The notes under the pieces: generated by a model
Told to the model about the DNA's origin: nothing
Databases searched by the model: none
Seen by the model: the letters and a program-made list of their open reading frames with translations, nothing else
Translations under genes and position numbers: made by a program
Origin: Bin76 sp963665765
GTDB taxonomy: Bacteria > Actinomycetota > Acidimicrobiia > Spongiisociales > ZC4RG35
NCBI GenBank assembly: GCA_963665765.1
Contig: OY762464.1
Span: 1,240,001 to 1,304,000 of the forward strand
Direction: 5' to 3'
DNA length: 64,000 nt
Part shown: positions 34,632 to 43,858 of the stretch, in pieces
Numbering within the stretch: the stretch's first letter is position 1
Layout of the letters: each line of letters opens with the position of its first letter

Positions 34632-35233
34632 CGAAGGGCGATTCCCTCCCAGACCATGGCGGCGAAGGTGTCGGCCACGGCGGCGGCGGCTAGTTTCCCT
34701 TCCGGCGAATACCACTGGTAGGCCCAGGCGCACATCCCGATTATTCCCAGGCTCGCCACGCGCGGCTCAAGATCAGTCCTGATCGCACCGGTTTCCTGCC
34801 CTTTTCGGACGACACCATAGAAAAGATTTTCCATCTCGTCCCGCTTGACCTTTACCTCGGCAAACCCTTCTTCGGAGAGGAACCTCCGCTCACCAAGGAA
34901 CACAGCCACATGGGAACGGTAATGCTCCACTGCCCCCACCGCGGTTCGGATCAACCCCCGCATCTGCTCGCCGGGATCGTCGGTGGCGGCCAGCACCGCC
35001 CGCACTTCGGCCAACTGGTGGTCGATGAACTCATCGTGAATGACCCGCAGCAGTTCTTCCTTGCTGACGAAGTGGTAATAGAAAGCGCCCTTGGTCAAAC
35101 CGGCATCGTCAACGATGGACTGCACCGAGGTTGCCGAGAACCCCTTTCGCTCGAACAGTTTCCGGGCACTGGCCACCAGCGCTTGGCGGGTTGCGACGAT
35201 GGAATACCGTCTTCTGCTCTCGGGTTCTGGCAC
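34628..35233 (-). CDS. TetR/AcrR family transcriptional regulator
   Basis: A 201-residue repressor. The N-terminal helix-turn-helix spans about residues 30-60 (TSVQSIVDDAGLTKGAFYYH), followed by the family-typical FVSKEELL; the rest is the helical ligand domain. It lies 10 bases downstream of the acyl-CoA ligase gene on the same strand, so it probably controls that ligase and the alcohol dehydrogenase/LLM genes upstream, with an acyl-CoA as likely signal. Confidence 0.85.
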   Translation of the reverse strand: MPEPESRRRYSIVATRQALVASARKLFERKGFSATSVQSIVDDAGLTKGAFYYHFVSKEELLRVIHDEFIDHQLAEVRAVLAATDDPGEQMRGLIRTAVGAVEHYRSHVAVFLGERRFLSEEGFAEVKVKRDEMENLFYGVVRKGQETGAIRTDLEPRVASLGIIGMCAWAYQWYSPEGKLAAAAVADTFAAMVWEGIALR

Positions 35234-35243
35234 TTGTCGGACT

Positions 35244-36809
35244 TTACCGCGCCGATCCGCAATCGCCCCCGTCCCGGTCGGAGCCGGCCTCCGCCTCCCG
35301 CTCTTTGAGGACGGTTTTGAGCACCTTGCCCGTGGGGTTGCGGGGAAGGGATTCGGTGAACTCCACGTGGCGGGGAATCTTGAAGCCTGCCAGGCGTTCC
35401 CGACAGTGAGCGATCAACTGGTGGGCGGTGAGTTCCGTTCCGCGGTGCAACACCACGAACGCTTTGGGAGTTTCGACCCACTTGGGGTGCGGTACTCCGA
35501 TCACCGCCGCCTCATATACGGCCGGGTGCCGGTAGATGACCTCTTCGATCTCCGAACTGGCGATGTTCTCGCCACCGCTTCGGATCATGTCCTTCAGCCG
35601 GTCGATGACATACAGATAGCCGTCCTCGTCGAAACGTCCTATGTCTCCGGAGTGAAACCATCCCTGGCGATGAGCGGCGGTGGTGGCCACCGGGTCCCTC
35701 CAGTAACCGGGCCCGACAGTGGGTCCTCGCATCACGATTTCCCCCAGTTCGCCCACCGGCGCCGGATTCCCCGATTCATCCACCACCCGGATGTCCACCC
35801 GCGGCATGGGCCTTCCCACCGAACCGGTCTTGGAAAGCATATGGGCCTCATCCAGATAGGACACCCCGTTGCAGGTCTCGGTCATCCCGTAGCCTTCGAT
35901 GAGGCGCGCCTTTCGGAACACCTCGCGGGTCTCGTGGTAGAGAGACTCCGGGACCTGGCTGAAAATCAGCCACTTCACCGAATCGGTGTCGAAGTCGGTC
36001 CGATCCTCCAGCTGGCGGATCAGGTGAACCATGGTGGCCACCATCACCATCCCGGTGATCCGCTCCTGGCTGACCACTTCCAAGATGCGCCGAGCATCGA
36101 ACCGGCGCAGGAGCACCATGGTCGCTCCCACATACCAGGTTCCGAAGCCGGGGATATCCAACCCGCCCACGTGATAGAGCGGCGCGAAATTCAGGATCCG
36201 GTCTTGCCGGGTGAGTCCCAACTCCACCACCTGGGCATCCATGTTGGCGTTGCAGTTGCCGTGGGTGATCATCGCCCCCTTGGGACGGCTGGTGGTGCCC
36301 GAGGTATACAGCACCCGCTGCAGATCGTCGTCCTGACGGTCCACGTTGCCCACCCGCTCCCCGGCATGGGATTCGACCAGTTGGTGATAGCCCACCCAGC
36401 CGACGGGGACCGCCGAAGAGAAGGACAGCCGGTGTCTGATCCCCGGCAGACCGTGGCAGATGGAGGAGACCGTTTCGAAAAACTCTTCCTCGGTGGCCAC
36501 TGCCACCGCTCCGGAGTGCCCGAGCAGGTAATCGAGTTCCCGCTGGTGAAGGCCGGTGTTGAGCGGAAGGAACACCCCGCCGATTTTGGCCACCGCCAGG
36601 GTGGTGATCAGATAGGCAGGGCAGTTGCGGGCTATAAGCGCCACCAGGTCGCCCTCCCCCAGACCCAGCTTGCCCAGCCCGGCGGCCAGGGCGTTGACCT
36701 CGTCATCCAGGTCGGCGTAGCTCCACTGTCGATCCTCGTAAATGAGAGCGGTCCTCGTTTCGTGGCGATAGCGATTCCAGTCGAGGATGCGAGCCAGGTT
36801 GGCGGTCAT
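35244..36809 (-). CDS. AMP-dependent acyl-CoA synthetase/ligase
   Basis: A 521-residue adenylate-forming ligase. The P-loop is YTSGTTSRPKGAMITHGN, the hinge region is GDIGRFDEDGYLYVIDRLKD, followed by SGGENIASSEIEEVIYRHP, and the catalytic Lys is in PRNPTGKVLKTVL. It turns a fatty or aromatic acid into its CoA ester. It starts 13 bases after the iron-type alcohol dehydrogenase gene and precedes the TetR gene. Confidence 0.9.
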   Translation of the reverse strand: MTANLARILDWNRYRHETRTALIYEDRQWSYADLDDEVNALAAGLGKLGLGEGDLVALIARNCPAYLITTLAVAKIGGVFLPLNTGLHQRELDYLLGHSGAVAVATEEEFFETVSSICHGLPGIRHRLSFSSAVPVGWVGYHQLVESHAGERVGNVDRQDDDLQRVLYTSGTTSRPKGAMITHGNCNANMDAQVVELGLTRQDRILNFAPLYHVGGLDIPGFGTWYVGATMVLLRRFDARRILEVVSQERITGMVMVATMVHLIRQLEDRTDFDTDSVKWLIFSQVPESLYHETREVFRKARLIEGYGMTETCNGVSYLDEAHMLSKTGSVGRPMPRVDIRVVDESGNPAPVGELGEIVMRGPTVGPGYWRDPVATTAAHRQGWFHSGDIGRFDEDGYLYVIDRLKDMIRSGGENIASSEIEEVIYRHPAVYEAAVIGVPHPKWVETPKAFVVLHRGTELTAHQLIAHCRERLAGFKIPRHVEFTESLPRNPTGKVLKTVLKEREAEAGSDRDGGDCGSAR

Positions 36810-36822
36810 ACCGACACCTCCA

Positions 36823-38004
36823 TCAGTAGGCGGCCTCCAAGAGGGCGGTGATTTCGGACAGGGAGCGCACCGGGCGAGGGTTGTTGCTGACCACCATGTC
36901 TTCCAGAGCGGAAATGGCCACTGCTTGGAGATCGGATCGACCCACCTCCAACTCTCGGATCCGGGTGGGCAATCCCAGGTCGGCTATGAACTCTTCCAGC
37001 AGATCGGAGGCTGCCTCGGCCTGGGCGACTTCGCTCCCCCCGGCACCCAGAATTTTTCCGATCCGCGCCTGGGGACCGACCGAGTATTCCAGGTTGAACC
37101 GCATCACCTGGGGCAACAGAACACACGATGTCATGCCGTGCGGCACGTCGCACCAAGCGCCGAGTTGGTGGCCCAGCCCGTGACTCAGACCCGACATCAC
37201 GTTGACAACCCCAAAGAAGGATTCCCACGCCCCCACCTGACACTCGGCCCGTGCCTCCAGGTTGCCGACGTCAGTGATTGAGGTGGGCAGATTTCGGACC
37301 AGTCGCCGCAGCCCGTCTTCGCAGAGGGCGTCGGTAACCGGTTGCGCCGCGGTGGAATAGAGCGACTCCACGCAGTGGTCGATGGCCCTGATACCCGTGG
37401 AACCCCACAGCCACCGCGGCGTGTCACGAGTCAACTCCGGGTCGAGGATTATCACCCTGGGCGTGATGGAGCGTTGGAGATAGATGTGTTTGACGCGCTG
37501 GTGGGTGACGCCAAATCCGTGGGTGTACTCCCCCGCCGAAAGCGTGGTGGGCAAGGTGATGATGGGCGGCGGCGTGCCCTTCATCCGGGGAAGACGCACG
37601 GGGTCGGGATAGCGAAACTCGATCCTCATCTCCTCCACCCCCTCCCCATCTGTTATGTCTTCCGCCAGGCACATGGCCACCGCCTTGGCCAGGTCGGCGA
37701 TGCTGCTTCCGCCCAGGGTCAGCAGTCCGTCGGCGCCCTCCCGCCGGGCCTTCTCCGTCGCCTCCAGCACATGGGAACGTGGCACGTGCTGACTGCTGCG
37801 AGCAAAGGTCCCCACCCGCCGAGCGCCCATGATTCCCTCGACTTTTCGGACCAAGGGGGTCTTGCTAACCAGGCTGGGCGTGGTCAGGAGCAACCACCGG
37901 TTGCCCAATCGATTCAACTCATCATCGAGCGATCCCAGACTCCCCCCACCGAACACCACCCGATCGATGGGAAGGATGTCATAGCTCCGGGTTTGGTTCG
38001 CCAC
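36823..38004 (-). CDS. Iron-containing alcohol dehydrogenase (maleylacetate reductase-like)
   Basis: A 393-residue group-III alcohol dehydrogenase. The NAD-binding Gly-rich motif is LTLGGSSIADLAKAVAM, and PTTLSAGEYTHGFGVTH follows. The metal-site segments are GIRAIDHCVESLY and GLSHGLGHQLGAWCDVPHGM. The GTG at 38004 has an AGGGGAGG ribosome site just upstream; a long frame to 38493 only reads through the LLM gene. The PTTLSAGE-type segment is reminiscent of maleylacetate reductases, so late aromatic ring breakdown is one option. Confidence 0.8.
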   Translation of the reverse strand: MANQTRSYDILPIDRVVFGGGSLGSLDDELNRLGNRWLLLTTPSLVSKTPLVRKVEGIMGARRVGTFARSSQHVPRSHVLEATEKARREGADGLLTLGGSSIADLAKAVAMCLAEDITDGEGVEEMRIEFRYPDPVRLPRMKGTPPPIITLPTTLSAGEYTHGFGVTHQRVKHIYLQRSITPRVIILDPELTRDTPRWLWGSTGIRAIDHCVESLYSTAAQPVTDALCEDGLRRLVRNLPTSITDVGNLEARAECQVGAWESFFGVVNVMSGLSHGLGHQLGAWCDVPHGMTSCVLLPQVMRFNLEYSVGPQARIGKILGAGGSEVAQAEAASDLLEEFIADLGLPTRIRELEVGRSDLQAVAISALEDMVVSNNPRPVRSLSEITALLEAAY

Positions 38005-38015
38005 GAGCGCCTCCC

Positions 38016-38999
38016 CTAGCGGCGGGCCACGGCGGGGATCACTTCTTCGCCCAGCAACCGGATGCTCCGCTCGGCGATCTTGGGATCCATACCCATCCAG
38101 TCCACCCGGCACATGATCTCGGTCACCCCCGCCGCCTCCCGAAGCGCGTGACACCGGGCTATCACCTGATCGGGGTCGCCCACCACCGCGTGTTGATCGA
38201 GAGCATCTCGAGCCGTGAGTTGATCGGCCGAGTCCCAGGAACGGTAGCCCCGGTATTGGGCCGCCAGATGAGGCCACACCGCCTCGAACGCCTGCCCGCC
38301 GGTCTCGGCCACCGCCACCTCCCTGGCCAGGGGGTAAGCGCGGTCCAACCGATGGCCCCACCGACGAAGGGCCGCCCGATAGATTCCGAACCGCTCGGCC
38401 ACGGTGGCAACTGTCCCGTCGGGGGTCCCCAGCCAGGGCGCGTCGAGTCGAGCCGCCCGCTCGATCCCCTTCACCCCGAAGGCGCCCATCCACACCGGCG
38501 GCCCGCCGGCTTGGACAGGGCGCAAATTCACTCCGGCCTGGTCGGCCTTACCCCAATCCTCATCGTAGGAAACGCTCTCCCCCCTCCACAGTGCCCGCAT
38601 CACCGCCAGGTATTTCTCGAACCGCCGGTGGCGGTGTTCCCACGGGATGCCCAGCGCCTGGTATTCAACCCGTCGATACCCGACTCCGAAACCGGCCGTC
38701 AAACGTCCTCCGGAGAGCACATCCAAGGTGGTCAACTCCTCCGCCAACGCCAGCGGATGGTGCAGGGTGGCCAGGTAAATCCCCAGGCCGATCCGGATTC
38801 GATCAGAGATAGCGGCCAGGTAGGAAGCGGTGGACAGCGGCTGGAAAAACTGGGACGAGGCAAGATAGTGGTGCCCGAGGAACACCGTCTCGAATCCCAG
38901 GGCTTCCGCCAACCGAATTTGCCGAGCGATGACCGCCAGTCGCTCGGTGGGTGATTCACCGGGCCCGGCCTGGGCAGAGAGGAATAGGCTGAGACGCAC
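38016..38999 (-). CDS. LLM class flavin-dependent oxidoreductase
   Basis: A 327-residue luciferase-like monooxygenase using reduced FMN or F420. It has the barrel start LSLFLSAQAG, ETVFLGHHYLASSQFFQPL, the typical TLDVLSGGRLTAGFGVGYR and PVWMGAFGVKGIERAARL. I choose GTG 38999, three bases after the flavin reductase stop; a CTG at 39005 in the sequence LKVRLS is an alternative. The adjoining flavin reductase makes a two-component FMN monooxygenase the likely arrangement. Confidence 0.85.
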   Translation of the reverse strand: MRLSLFLSAQAGPGESPTERLAVIARQIRLAEALGFETVFLGHHYLASSQFFQPLSTASYLAAISDRIRIGLGIYLATLHHPLALAEELTTLDVLSGGRLTAGFGVGYRRVEYQALGIPWEHRHRRFEKYLAVMRALWRGESVSYDEDWGKADQAGVNLRPVQAGGPPVWMGAFGVKGIERAARLDAPWLGTPDGTVATVAERFGIYRAALRRWGHRLDRAYPLAREVAVAETGGQAFEAVWPHLAAQYRGYRSWDSADQLTARDALDQHAVVGDPDQVIARCHALREAAGVTEIMCRVDWMGMDPKIAERSIRLLGEEVIPAVARR

Positions 39000-39001
39000 C
39001 T

Positions 39002-39523
39002 TCAGCGGGGAGAACGAAAATAGGCGCCCCGGAAGAAACCCAGGGCCGACTGCTCGGCTCGGTCGGAGTCCAGTCGCTCCACCTCTCCCAGGTAAATCAC
39101 GTGATCTCCGCCCGGAACGGCGTTCACCACCCGGCACTGCAACCTCACCAGATAATCGTCGAGCAGGGGCACACCACCCATACCCCGAGTCCAAGAGACG
39201 CCCTCCAGCTTCTCCGTCCCAGAGAGGTCGCTGCGGGCGAACCGCCTGCACAAGTCCTCCTGGTGAGCGCCCAGAATGTGCACCGCATAGCGGCCGGAAC
39301 TCTCCAAGGCCCGCAGGCTGCTTGCCCCCCGGTCCACCGAGATCAACACCAGCGGGGGATCAAGGGACACCGAGGTGAACGAGTTGGCCGCCAACCCGGC
39401 CGGCCCGGTCTGCTGATCGATGGTGGTGACGATGGTCACACCGGTCATGAACTGTCCGCAGGCCTTCCGGAAGGTCAGTCCGTCAAACTCGGCCGGCATC
39501 GAGGATCGTCCTTCAGATTTCAT
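39002..39523 (-). CDS. Flavin reductase family protein (small component of a two-component monooxygenase)
   Basis: A 173-residue split-barrel FMN-binding protein: FMTGVTIVTTIDQQTGPAGL, then ANSFTSVSLDPPLVLISVDR, which is the family core, and a late GDHVIYLGEVERL. It supplies reduced flavin from NAD(P)H to the LLM oxygenase encoded immediately downstream. It is the first gene of the minus-strand unit flavin reductase, LLM, alcohol dehydrogenase, ligase, TetR. Confidence 0.88.
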   Translation of the reverse strand: MKSEGRSSMPAEFDGLTFRKACGQFMTGVTIVTTIDQQTGPAGLAANSFTSVSLDPPLVLISVDRGASSLRALESSGRYAVHILGAHQEDLCRRFARSDLSGTEKLEGVSWTRGMGGVPLLDDYLVRLQCRVVNAVPGGDHVIYLGEVERLDSDRAEQSALGFFRGAYFRSPR

Positions 39524-39566
39524 ACCAATTGGTACTGAACATTACCTATCTGGATTGCAACTGATT

Positions 39567-40304
39567 TCAACCGCCACCCAAGATCCGGCGGGCTTCTTCC
39601 GATCGCAGAGCGGCCACGCCCGCCTCGGCCACCAAGCGGTCTGTCTCATCGGCCGCCGCGGTAGCCACCTCGGTGGCCAACCGCTTGGTGGATCTGACCA
39701 CCCCGGGAGACAGGTTGGCCAACCTCCCCACCAGCCGCTCCCTCTCCGCGGAGTCGGCCACCATGCCCACCACTCCCATCCGAAGCGCCTGGTCGGCCGA
39801 GAGGGGGGCGGCGGTCAGGGTCGACCAGAGCGCGGCTCTGACCCCCAGGGAATCCACCAGGGCCGGAAGCACCACCGCCGGCACCAGGCCGAACTCAGCC
39901 TCGGGAAAGTTGAACCGTGCACCGGGATCAGCCACCGCCAGGTCGGCCGAGATGGCCAGGGCTGCGCCGAATCCGATGGCATATCCCCGGACCAGCGCCA
40001 CGGTGAATTGCGGCAGATTTGCCAACCGGCGCAACAGATGCACATTGGCCACCAGGTAGGAAGCAACTTCCTCGTCATCGGCTTGCGACAACCGTGCGAA
40101 CTCGGAAAGATCCCACCCCGAGCAGAAGTGATCACCCGCCCCCTCCAAGACCACCACCGCCAGATCATCTCGGCGGGCGACCTCCTCCGCCGCCGCCATC
40201 AGCGCCTCGCCGGTGGGCCGATCCAGGGCGTTACGGCGCTTTGGGCGGTTGAGCAGAATCCGGGCAAGGGACCCTTGGTAGCGGATCTTTACGGAATCGG
40301 ACAT
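39567..40304 (-). CDS. Enoyl-CoA hydratase/isomerase family protein
   Basis: A 245-residue crotonase-fold protein. Oxyanion-hole segments are DHFCSGWDLSEF and VRGYAIGFGAALAISADLAV, then FNFPEAEFGLVPAVVLPAL. The start at ATG 40304 (MSDSVKIRYQGSLARIL) follows two in-frame upstream repeats of MSDRAEA created by a 21-bp tandem duplication, so the true start could be one repeat unit longer. It is divergent from the next crotonase gene with only 58 bases between the starts. Confidence 0.8.
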   Translation of the reverse strand: MSDSVKIRYQGSLARILLNRPKRRNALDRPTGEALMAAAEEVARRDDLAVVVLEGAGDHFCSGWDLSEFARLSQADDEEVASYLVANVHLLRRLANLPQFTVALVRGYAIGFGAALAISADLAVADPGARFNFPEAEFGLVPAVVLPALVDSLGVRAALWSTLTAAPLSADQALRMGVVGMVADSAERERLVGRLANLSPGVVRSTKRLATEVATAAADETDRLVAEAGVAALRSEEARRILGGG

Positions 40305-40341
40305 GGCCTCGGCTCGATCGGACATGGCCTCGGCTCGATCA
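40300..40341. repeat. 21-bp tandem duplication at the divergent crotonase promoters
   Basis: Two head-to-tail copies of a 21-base unit (GACATGGCCTCGGCTCGATC plus one base), differing only in the last base. Each copy supplies an in-frame ATG on both strands, so the duplication can change the N-terminus or leader of both flanking genes. Confidence 0.85.
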
Positions 40342-40362
40342 GATGGGGTACTGTTCCAACGG

Positions 40363-41196
40363 ATGTCAAACGAATATACGGACTTGTCTCCCGCCGCCGA
40401 AACGGCCATCCCTCTTCTGACATTTGAACAGCATCCCACCTCGGTCTGGCTGAGAATGAACCGGCCCGAATCCGCCAATGCCCTCTCTCCCGAACTCATT
40501 GCGACCATTGACGATGCTCTCACCCAAATTCTGACCCGGCCAGAGAACCGAGCGGTGGTGATCACCGGGGTGGCGGGCGTCTTTTGCGCCGGCGCCGACC
40601 TGACGGTGGCCACCGCCATGTTGGAAGCGGATCAAACCGCCAAACTGGCCACCTACATGGAAGCCGCCAACGATTTGCTGGACCGGATCGAGGACTATCC
40701 CCTGCCGGTGATCGCGGCAGTGAACGGAGCGGCCTTGGCCGGTGGCTTGGAATTGGTGCTGGCATGCGACTTGGCCGTCGCCGCCTCCACGGCTCTGATC
40801 GCCGATGCCCACGCTCGTCACGGTTTCGTCCCGGGCTGGGGAGCAAGCCGCCGGCTGCCCCGGGCGCTCGGAGTCGTCCGAGCCCGCCGAATGATGCTGA
40901 CCGGAGTCACCCTCGACGCCACTGATCTTCCCGAATTGTTCGCTTCGGTGGTTCCCGCTCCGGAACTTGAAGGCGAGGTGGAGCGGCTGATCACCGAAAT
41001 TGCCTCAGCCAGCCCCACGTCCGTTGCCGAAATCAAGCAGTTGCTGGGCGACGAACGCTCGGGCCGGGCCGCCTCCCGCCACCGGGAGCGGGTGGCTCTG
41101 GAGCGCCAGCTGGGACGACCCGATCTGGCCGAGGGACTGGCAGCTTTCCGAGCCGGTCGCAGGCCGGTTTTCAGCCGGACTCCGGGTGACTTCTAG
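40363..41196 (+). CDS. Enoyl-CoA hydratase/isomerase family protein
   Basis: A 277-residue crotonase-fold protein. Signatures are FCAGADLTVAT and VNGAALAGGLELVLACDLAV with ADAHARHGFVPGWGASRRLP, close to classical hydratases. The ATG at 40363 follows an ACGG stretch; two in-frame ATGs upstream lie in the 21-bp repeats. The LLM gene pair and a VOC gene follow on the same strand, suggesting one pathway joining oxygenation and beta-oxidation. Confidence 0.82.
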   Translation: MSNEYTDLSPAAETAIPLLTFEQHPTSVWLRMNRPESANALSPELIATIDDALTQILTRPENRAVVITGVAGVFCAGADLTVATAMLEADQTAKLATYMEAANDLLDRIEDYPLPVIAAVNGAALAGGLELVLACDLAVAASTALIADAHARHGFVPGWGASRRLPRALGVVRARRMMLTGVTLDATDLPELFASVVPAPELEGEVERLITEIASASPTSVAEIKQLLGDERSGRAASRHRERVALERQLGRPDLAEGLAAFRAGRRPVFSRTPGDF

Positions 41197-41207
41197 GCTC
41201 GGATCGC

Positions 41208-42185
41208 ATGAAGTTCGGGATCCTTGTAAACCATCAATTCTTACGCGGCGATTCCCTGGCCGTCCGTCTCTCCGAGACTGTGGAACTGGTCACGGCCGCC
41301 GCCGAGCTCGGGCTTGATTCGGTTTTCGGGATCCACCACTACCTGGCCCGTCTGCAAACACCCCAGCCGTTGACGCTGCTGGCCCGGCTCATTCCGGTGT
41401 CCGGAGAAATGGAACTGGGGACCGGGGTGTACATCAGCACCCTAACCCATCCGGTTCACATTGCCGAGGAGGTGGCCACCCTCGACCAACTGTCGGGGGG
41501 AAGAGTGATTCTGGGAGTGGGGGCCGGTTACCGGAGCGACGAGTTCCGAAGCTTCGGCGTGAACGCCAAGACCATCGGCCGGCGTTTCGTGGAGTCACTG
41601 GGAGTGCTGCGGGCATTGTGGTCGGGCAAGCCCGTCACCCACCAGGGCGAGTTCTTCCAACTGGATGACCAGCCCATCAGCGTTCTCCCCGCCCAGCCGG
41701 GCGGACCTCCCCTGTGGATAGGCGCCAACGCCCCTCAGACCATTCTGCGGGCCGCCCGGATCGGCGACGCCTGGATTCCGTCGCCCAATGTCAAGCCACG
41801 CTGGGCGATCGGAAACCTGCAGGCATTCCGCCAAGAAGCGCAGGCCCATGGACGCCTGGAGCAGATCAAGCGCTACCCGATCCTGCGGGAGACCTATGTA
41901 GCGGCCAGCCGCTCCGAAGCAGCAGAGGCCGGGCGCTTCATCCGGGACGAATACCTGCATTATTCCGGCTACAACCTGAAATATTTCGATACCCGGTTCG
42001 AGGACCTGCGCCAAAAAGCCTTCCTGTGGGGTTCACCCGACGACATCGCAGCCGGGATAGACAACCTGGCCCAAGGCGGTTTCGACCACTTCATCTTCCG
42101 CATGTCCTGGCTGGGAATGCCCTTGCGACTCACCATGAAAAGCCTCGAACTCTTGGCCCGAGAGGTCATCCCCCGATACCGGTAG
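41208..42185 (+). CDS. LLM class flavin-dependent oxidoreductase, tandem copy 1
   Basis: A 325-residue luciferase-like enzyme: MKFGILVNHQFLRGD at the start, SVFGIHHYLARLQTPQPLTL, VATLDQLSGGRVILGVGAGY and PLWIGANAPQTILRAARIGD. It lies 11 bases after the crotonase gene. It is closely related to the next gene and clearly its tandem duplicate. A cofactor of FMNH2 or reduced F420 is expected; the substrate is unknown. Confidence 0.85.
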   Translation: MKFGILVNHQFLRGDSLAVRLSETVELVTAAAELGLDSVFGIHHYLARLQTPQPLTLLARLIPVSGEMELGTGVYISTLTHPVHIAEEVATLDQLSGGRVILGVGAGYRSDEFRSFGVNAKTIGRRFVESLGVLRALWSGKPVTHQGEFFQLDDQPISVLPAQPGGPPLWIGANAPQTILRAARIGDAWIPSPNVKPRWAIGNLQAFRQEAQAHGRLEQIKRYPILRETYVAASRSEAAEAGRFIRDEYLHYSGYNLKYFDTRFEDLRQKAFLWGSPDDIAAGIDNLAQGGFDHFIFRMSWLGMPLRLTMKSLELLAREVIPRYR

Positions 42186-42288
42186 AACACTCGGGGCCGC
42201 TACCTGCTGAATCCCACGCAGAAAGTTCGCCAATAGGCCCGCCGAGAGCCTAAGCCGCTTTTTGCGACCTTCTCTAACCTCGGTGCCC

Positions 42289-43266
42289 ATGAAGTTCGGG
42301 ATCCTTCTCAGCAATCAATACCCGCGAAGCGATTCGCTGGGCACTCGTTTGCAAGAGACCGTGGAGTTGGTTACCGCCGCCGCGGAACTGGGATACGACT
42401 CGGTGTTCGCCGTCCATCACTACCTGGGCCGCCTGCAGATCCCCCAGCCGTTGACGTTGCTGGCCCGGCTCATCCCGGCTTCTGGGGATATGGAATTGGG
42501 GACCGGCATCTTCATCAGCACCCTGGCTCATCCCGTTCACATCGCCGAGGAGGTGGCCACCCTCGACCAACTTTCCGGAGGCCGGGTCATTCTGGGAGTC
42601 GGCGCCGGATACCGGAACTACGAGTTCCAAAGCTTCGGAGTGGACCCCAAGACGGCGGGGCCCAGGTTGGTCGAGTCCGTTGAGATTGTTCGGGCGCTGT
42701 GGTCAGGGAATTCCGTGTCCTACCAGGGAGAGTTCTTCCAACTGGATAACCAGACCATCAGTGTTCTCCCCGCCCAGCCCGGGGGGCCTCCCATCTGGGT
42801 AGGCGCCGGGATTCCCGCCACCATCCTCCGGGCTGCTCGAATCGGCGACGCCTGGCTGCCCGCTCCCAACGCCAAACCGCGCTATGCCATCGGCAACCTG
42901 GACAGGTTTCGCCGAGAAGCCGACGCTCACGGGCGCCTGCAACAGATCCGCAGCTACCCGATCGTCAGGGAGACCTACGTCTCGACCAGCCGCGCCCAGG
43001 CCGAAAAGGAGGCGGGGCGCTTCATCCGGGATGAGTACGTCGACTACTCCCGTTACCTCGAGTTCTTCGGCGCCATGTTCGACGACCTGCGCCAGAAAGC
43101 CTTCCTGTGGGGCTCGCCCGACGACATCGCAGCCGGGATAGACAACCTGGCCCAAGGCGGTTTCGATCACTTCATCTTCCGCATGTCCTGGCTGGGAATG
43201 CCCTTGCGACTCACCATGAAAAGCCTAGAACTGTTGGCCCGAGAGGTCATTCCCCGATACCGGTAG
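42289..43266 (+). CDS. LLM class flavin-dependent oxidoreductase, tandem copy 2
   Basis: A 325-residue duplicate of the preceding gene with the same length and motifs (MKFGILLSNQYPRSD, SVFAVHHYLGRLQIPQPLTL, VATLDQLSGGRVILGVGAGY). The last ~170 bases of the two genes are almost identical while their middles have diverged. The start is the ATG at 42289, matching copy 1, rather than an in-frame codon 27 bases upstream. Confidence 0.85.
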   Translation: MKFGILLSNQYPRSDSLGTRLQETVELVTAAAELGYDSVFAVHHYLGRLQIPQPLTLLARLIPASGDMELGTGIFISTLAHPVHIAEEVATLDQLSGGRVILGVGAGYRNYEFQSFGVDPKTAGPRLVESVEIVRALWSGNSVSYQGEFFQLDNQTISVLPAQPGGPPIWVGAGIPATILRAARIGDAWLPAPNAKPRYAIGNLDRFRREADAHGRLQQIRSYPIVRETYVSTSRAQAEKEAGRFIRDEYVDYSRYLEFFGAMFDDLRQKAFLWGSPDDIAAGIDNLAQGGFDHFIFRMSWLGMPLRLTMKSLELLAREVIPRYR

Positions 43267-43273
43267 GTCGGTC

Positions 43274-43783
43274 ATGCCTTTGGGACCCGTCCATCATGTC
43301 TCCATTTCGGTCACCGATATGGAGCGGTCCATAGCGTTCTACCGGGATATTCTGGGGTTCCGGCTCACCATCCAAACCACGGTGAGCGACCCCGAACACG
43401 ACCTGTACCTGCGCCTGCCCGAAGGAACATCTGCGGAGGTGGCCATCCTGCAGGCCGGATCGGTCACTGTCGGCGAGGTGGAACTCATCCAGTGGTCATT
43501 CCGCTCATCGCCACCCCCGGCCACCCCTGCCAAACGCCCGGGCGATCCCGGACCGTTTCTCTTGGCTTTCGAGGTGACCGGCGAAGAACTGGAGACCGCC
43601 TGTGAGCGGATGACCCGGCAAGGAGTGAGATTCTGGTCGAAACCGATCACCTCCCACATCGACGGCTACGGCAACATCAGGGCGGTGGTCTGCGAAGACC
43701 CCGACGGCGTCATGATCGAGTTGCTGACACTTCCCTCCAAAGAGGAGATCATGCGGACCCGGGCCACCCAAACGGACCATTAG
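43274..43783 (+). CDS. VOC family protein (glyoxalase/bleomycin-resistance/dioxygenase fold)
   Basis: A 169-residue single-module VOC protein. The first metal-type His is in GPVHHVSISVTDMERSIAFY, followed by DILGFRLTIQ, a Glu in GEVELIQWSF, and CEDPDGVMIELL at the C-terminus with the last Glu ligand. It starts seven bases after LLM copy 2, so it belongs to the same plus-strand unit. It may be an isomerase, lyase or dioxygenase acting on an intermediate. Confidence 0.8.
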   Translation: MPLGPVHHVSISVTDMERSIAFYRDILGFRLTIQTTVSDPEHDLYLRLPEGTSAEVAILQAGSVTVGEVELIQWSFRSSPPPATPAKRPGDPGPFLLAFEVTGEELETACERMTRQGVRFWSKPITSHIDGYGNIRAVVCEDPDGVMIELLTLPSKEEIMRTRATQTDH

Positions 43784-43858
43784 GGAGGACTAGGAACGTC
43801 CACCCCTCCCCACCGGACGCCGATGTCGCTGGCGGCACGAAAGCAGGGAAACATCAGC

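Noticed and set aside
35091..36851. A 586-codon open frame on the plus strand
   Set aside because: Antisense to the TetR gene and the acyl-CoA ligase; His/Gly-rich shadow sequence.
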